A DNA stretch of 8,751 bases from Deltaproteobacteria bacterium (lineage in GTDB: Bacteria; Desulfobacterota; DAOWOC01), in contig DAOWOC010000026.1 in NCBI GenBank assembly GCA_030642225.1, forward strand, positions 1 to 8,751, written 5' to 3'. Within the stretch, counting starts at the first letter, position 1; each line of letters opens with the position of its first letter. The notes beneath the pieces were generated by a model. The model ran no database searches, had not been told where the DNA came from, and saw only the letters and a list, made by a program, of their open reading frames with translations. A program made the position numbers and the translations under genes. Shown piece after piece: positions 7,384-8,751 of this stretch.

Positions 7384-7731
7384 ATGGCATTAAAAATCGA
7401 ACCATCGAAATGTATCGAGTGCGGTGCGTGTGAACTGGCTTGCGGTTATCATTGGGATAGAGCTTTTTCTCCGATAACATCAAGTATCATGACTTACAGG
7501 ACACGGGAAAAAAAGAATTATTTTGGATTGATTTTAAAAGAAGAAGAAAATTTAGTTCTCGGAAGGCCGGAAGGTGTTGAAGTGCAAAGAATCGGGGCAG
7601 TGGAAGAAGGTGTTGAAGCTGATGCATCGGCTAAACCCATAATGCTGAGAGAAGGATGTGACATGTGTGACGGGTTTGATAATCTTTTATGTGTACAGTA
7701 TTGTCCTACGGGAGCCATGTATCAGGAATAA
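7384..7731 (+). CDS. Two-cluster [4Fe-4S] ferredoxin-like subunit of an AOR system
   Basis: This 115-residue protein has two cysteine motifs: C10-x2-C13-x2-C16-x3-C20 at the N-terminus and C92-x2-C95-x7-C103-x3-C107-Pro at the C-terminus, ending CPTGAMY. Both resemble the DmsB/HycB/AorA type of electron-transfer subunit, and the CELACGYHWDRAFSPITSSI stretch is typical of small ferredoxins next to AOR genes. It should hold two [4Fe-4S] clusters. It is shorter than four-cluster AorA or BamC-type subunits. The 71 residues between the motifs include an acidic stretch (about 50-80) without cysteines. AAGGAGA lies six bases before the ATG; the AOR-like gene follows after 51 bases with its own strong ribosome binding site. 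It most likely passes electrons between the AOR-like protein and another partner, perhaps the flavoprotein upstream. Confidence 0.9.
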   Translation: MALKIEPSKCIECGACELACGYHWDRAFSPITSSIMTYRTREKKNYFGLILKEEENLVLGRPEGVEVQRIGAVEEGVEADASAKPIMLREGCDMCDGFDNLLCVQYCPTGAMYQE

Positions 7732-7782
7732 GTCTTTTTTGATTGATATTTGAGAGAAAATTTAAAAAAAAGGAGAATTATA

Positions 7783-8751
7783 ATGGGTAATCTTACAAGT
7801 GAAACCCTTCTTGTTATTGACCTTGCATCAGGTGAAATATCTGAAGAGATGATAGAAGATGAGTTTTATAAGGAACATGTGGGAGGCGCTGCAGCAAATT
7901 TAGCCCTGTATAAAAAATATCAGGATGAAGATCCAATCGTGCTTGGGAGCGGGCTTTTAACCGGAACCCTTGTCCCCGGAGCTTCACTTAGTGTTATTAC
8001 TGCAAAGAGTCCGAGGACAGGGAAGATTTGTCATGCTCCTCTTAATCTTTATGGTGGTATAGAATTAAAATATACAGGGTTTGATTTTGTCGTTATAAAG
8101 GGCGTTTCAGAAAAACCGGTTTACCTCTGGCTCCATGATCAGGTTGCAGATGTAAGTGAGGCTGATGAATACTGGGGATTGGATGTATGGGAGACAACGG
8201 ATAAGATGAGAGTGGCCCTTGGGGAAGATCTTATTCAGGTTCTTGCTATTGGAGAGGCCGGTGAAAAGGGTTCATCCCTTGCTCAGGTAAATCTTAATTA
8301 TTGGGCAACCGGGGATCAATGGGGTTTTGGCGGTCTTTTCGGGCAGAAAAAGATTAAAGCTATTGCCATGCGCGGCATGGGGATGTTTGATATGGATGAC
8401 GAAGACGCTTTTTTAAAAAATGCCTTAGATCTTTTGAATGAATTTAAAAATAGTCCGCTTGCCGCAAAAAAAGGGATTGCAGAAATAGGCGCGGAAATAG
8501 GGGAAGATATCGCCGGATGGTTAGAGCCGCTTACACATCGTCACAGCGCTTGTTTTAATACACCATTTGCTTTTAATACCTTTTTGAAACTTGATGAGGA
8601 TCCTAAAATTTTAAAGGAAACAGATGTTGAAGAGCCAGGTGTTTTATTAACTAATATTTATGATATCCTTGGTTTTAAAAATCTGGGAATGTCTGTTGAG
8701 GATGCTGGCAGGGTATTGAAGGCATGTATGAAATACGGCATTGATCCTGTA
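7783..8751 (+). CDS. AOR-family (aldehyde:ferredoxin oxidoreductase-like) protein, N-terminal part, with disrupted cluster motif
   Basis: The frame is open from ATG 7783, preceded by AAGGAG at 7770-7775, to the window end: 323 residues of an expected 600 or so. The N-terminal AOR domain is clear: LLVIDLASGEIS (9-20), HVGGAAANLALYKKY (32-46), GLLTGTLVPGASLSVITAKSP (57-77), YGGIELKYTGFDFVVIKG (90-107), AIGEAGEKG (155-163) and GQKKIKAIAMRG (187-198). Known members hold a tungsten or molybdenum bis-pterin and one [4Fe-4S] cluster bound by C-x2-C-x3-C plus a distant Cys. Here the equivalent segment ACFNTPFAF has C257, T260 and F264, so two of the three ligands are missing. The usual GRGG-type motif near 178-183 reads GDQWGF. 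No frameshift is seen, so this looks like a kept but altered paralog, perhaps a partner of a catalytic AOR outside the window. The fourth Cys and later pterin motifs are beyond the edge. Confidence 0.93.
   Translation, partial: MGNLTSETLLVIDLASGEISEEMIEDEFYKEHVGGAAANLALYKKYQDEDPIVLGSGLLTGTLVPGASLSVITAKSPRTGKICHAPLNLYGGIELKYTGFDFVVIKGVSEKPVYLWLHDQVADVSEADEYWGLDVWETTDKMRVALGEDLIQVLAIGEAGEKGSSLAQVNLNYWATGDQWGFGGLFGQKKIKAIAMRGMGMFDMDDEDAFLKNALDLLNEFKNSPLAAKKGIAEIGAEIGEDIAGWLEPLTHRHSACFNTPFAFNTFLKLDEDPKILKETDVEEPGVLLTNIYDILGFKNLGMSVEDAGRVLKACMKYGIDPV

Noticed and set aside
7732..7740. T-rich stretch (GTCTTTTTT) right after the ferredoxin-like stop codon, looking like a terminator tail.
   Set aside because: No GC-rich inverted repeat precedes it, and a well-spaced AOR-like gene follows at once.
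7384..8751. Class II benzoyl-CoA reductase BamBC.
   Set aside because: The ferredoxin is short with two clusters, the AOR-like protein lacks the cluster cysteines BamB needs, and no BamDEFGHI-type genes are seen; only distant family similarity remains.

Overview
The window holds eight protein genes, all on the + strand, in one tightly packed redox cluster. The first gene is cut by the left edge and the last by the right edge. Base composition is moderately AT-rich, codon use is even along the window, and most genes have a clear Shine-Dalgarno sequence. The gene content (oxygen-sensitive iron-sulfur proteins, CCG-domain electron carriers, glycolate-oxidase-like flavoproteins, an aldehyde:ferredoxin oxidoreductase (AOR) family protein) suggests a strict anaerobe. 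A sulfate-reducing or syntrophic Desulfobacterota (former Deltaproteobacteria) is my best guess, but this is inference from content and style, not from a marker gene.

Layout from left to right: (1) the C-terminal 368 residues of an FAD-binding VAO/PCMH-fold oxidoreductase; (2) a 137-residue SCP2-like lipid carrier; (3) a 437-residue VAO/PCMH-fold subunit whose two FAD-binding glycine motifs are gone; (4) a 410-residue iron-sulfur protein with two ferredoxin motifs and two complete CCG domains, like GlcF and HdrB; (5) a 520-residue VAO/PCMH-fold flavoprotein with intact FAD motifs; (6) a 472-residue CrtI/retinol-saturase-like FAD oxidoreductase; (7) a 115-residue two-cluster ferredoxin subunit; (8) the first 323 residues of an AOR-family protein. 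Two strong hairpins interrupt the cluster, one after the SCP2 gene and one before the CrtI-like gene. They may mark processing or differential-expression points.

Genes 3-4-5 have the composition of the glycolate oxidase GlcE-GlcF-GlcD complex: an intact flavin subunit, a second degenerate flavin-fold subunit and an iron-sulfur subunit. Gene 1 adds a further flavin subunit. Genes 6-7-8 resemble the layout of AOR systems, with an AOR-family subunit beside a small ferredoxin and a flavoprotein. An SCP2 protein plus a CrtI-like enzyme points to a hydrophobic or CoA-bound substrate, but no substrate can be read from the sequence.

The most unusual point is that two subunits look like cofactor-poor versions of their families. 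The AOR-like protein keeps only one of the three clustered cysteines that bind the [4Fe-4S] cluster (Cys257, with Thr260 and Phe264 in the other positions), and its pterin-region glycine motif is altered. The GlcE-like subunit has lost its FAD glycine motifs. The cluster may therefore encode an undescribed multi-subunit redox complex in which ancient catalytic folds serve structural or substrate-handling roles.
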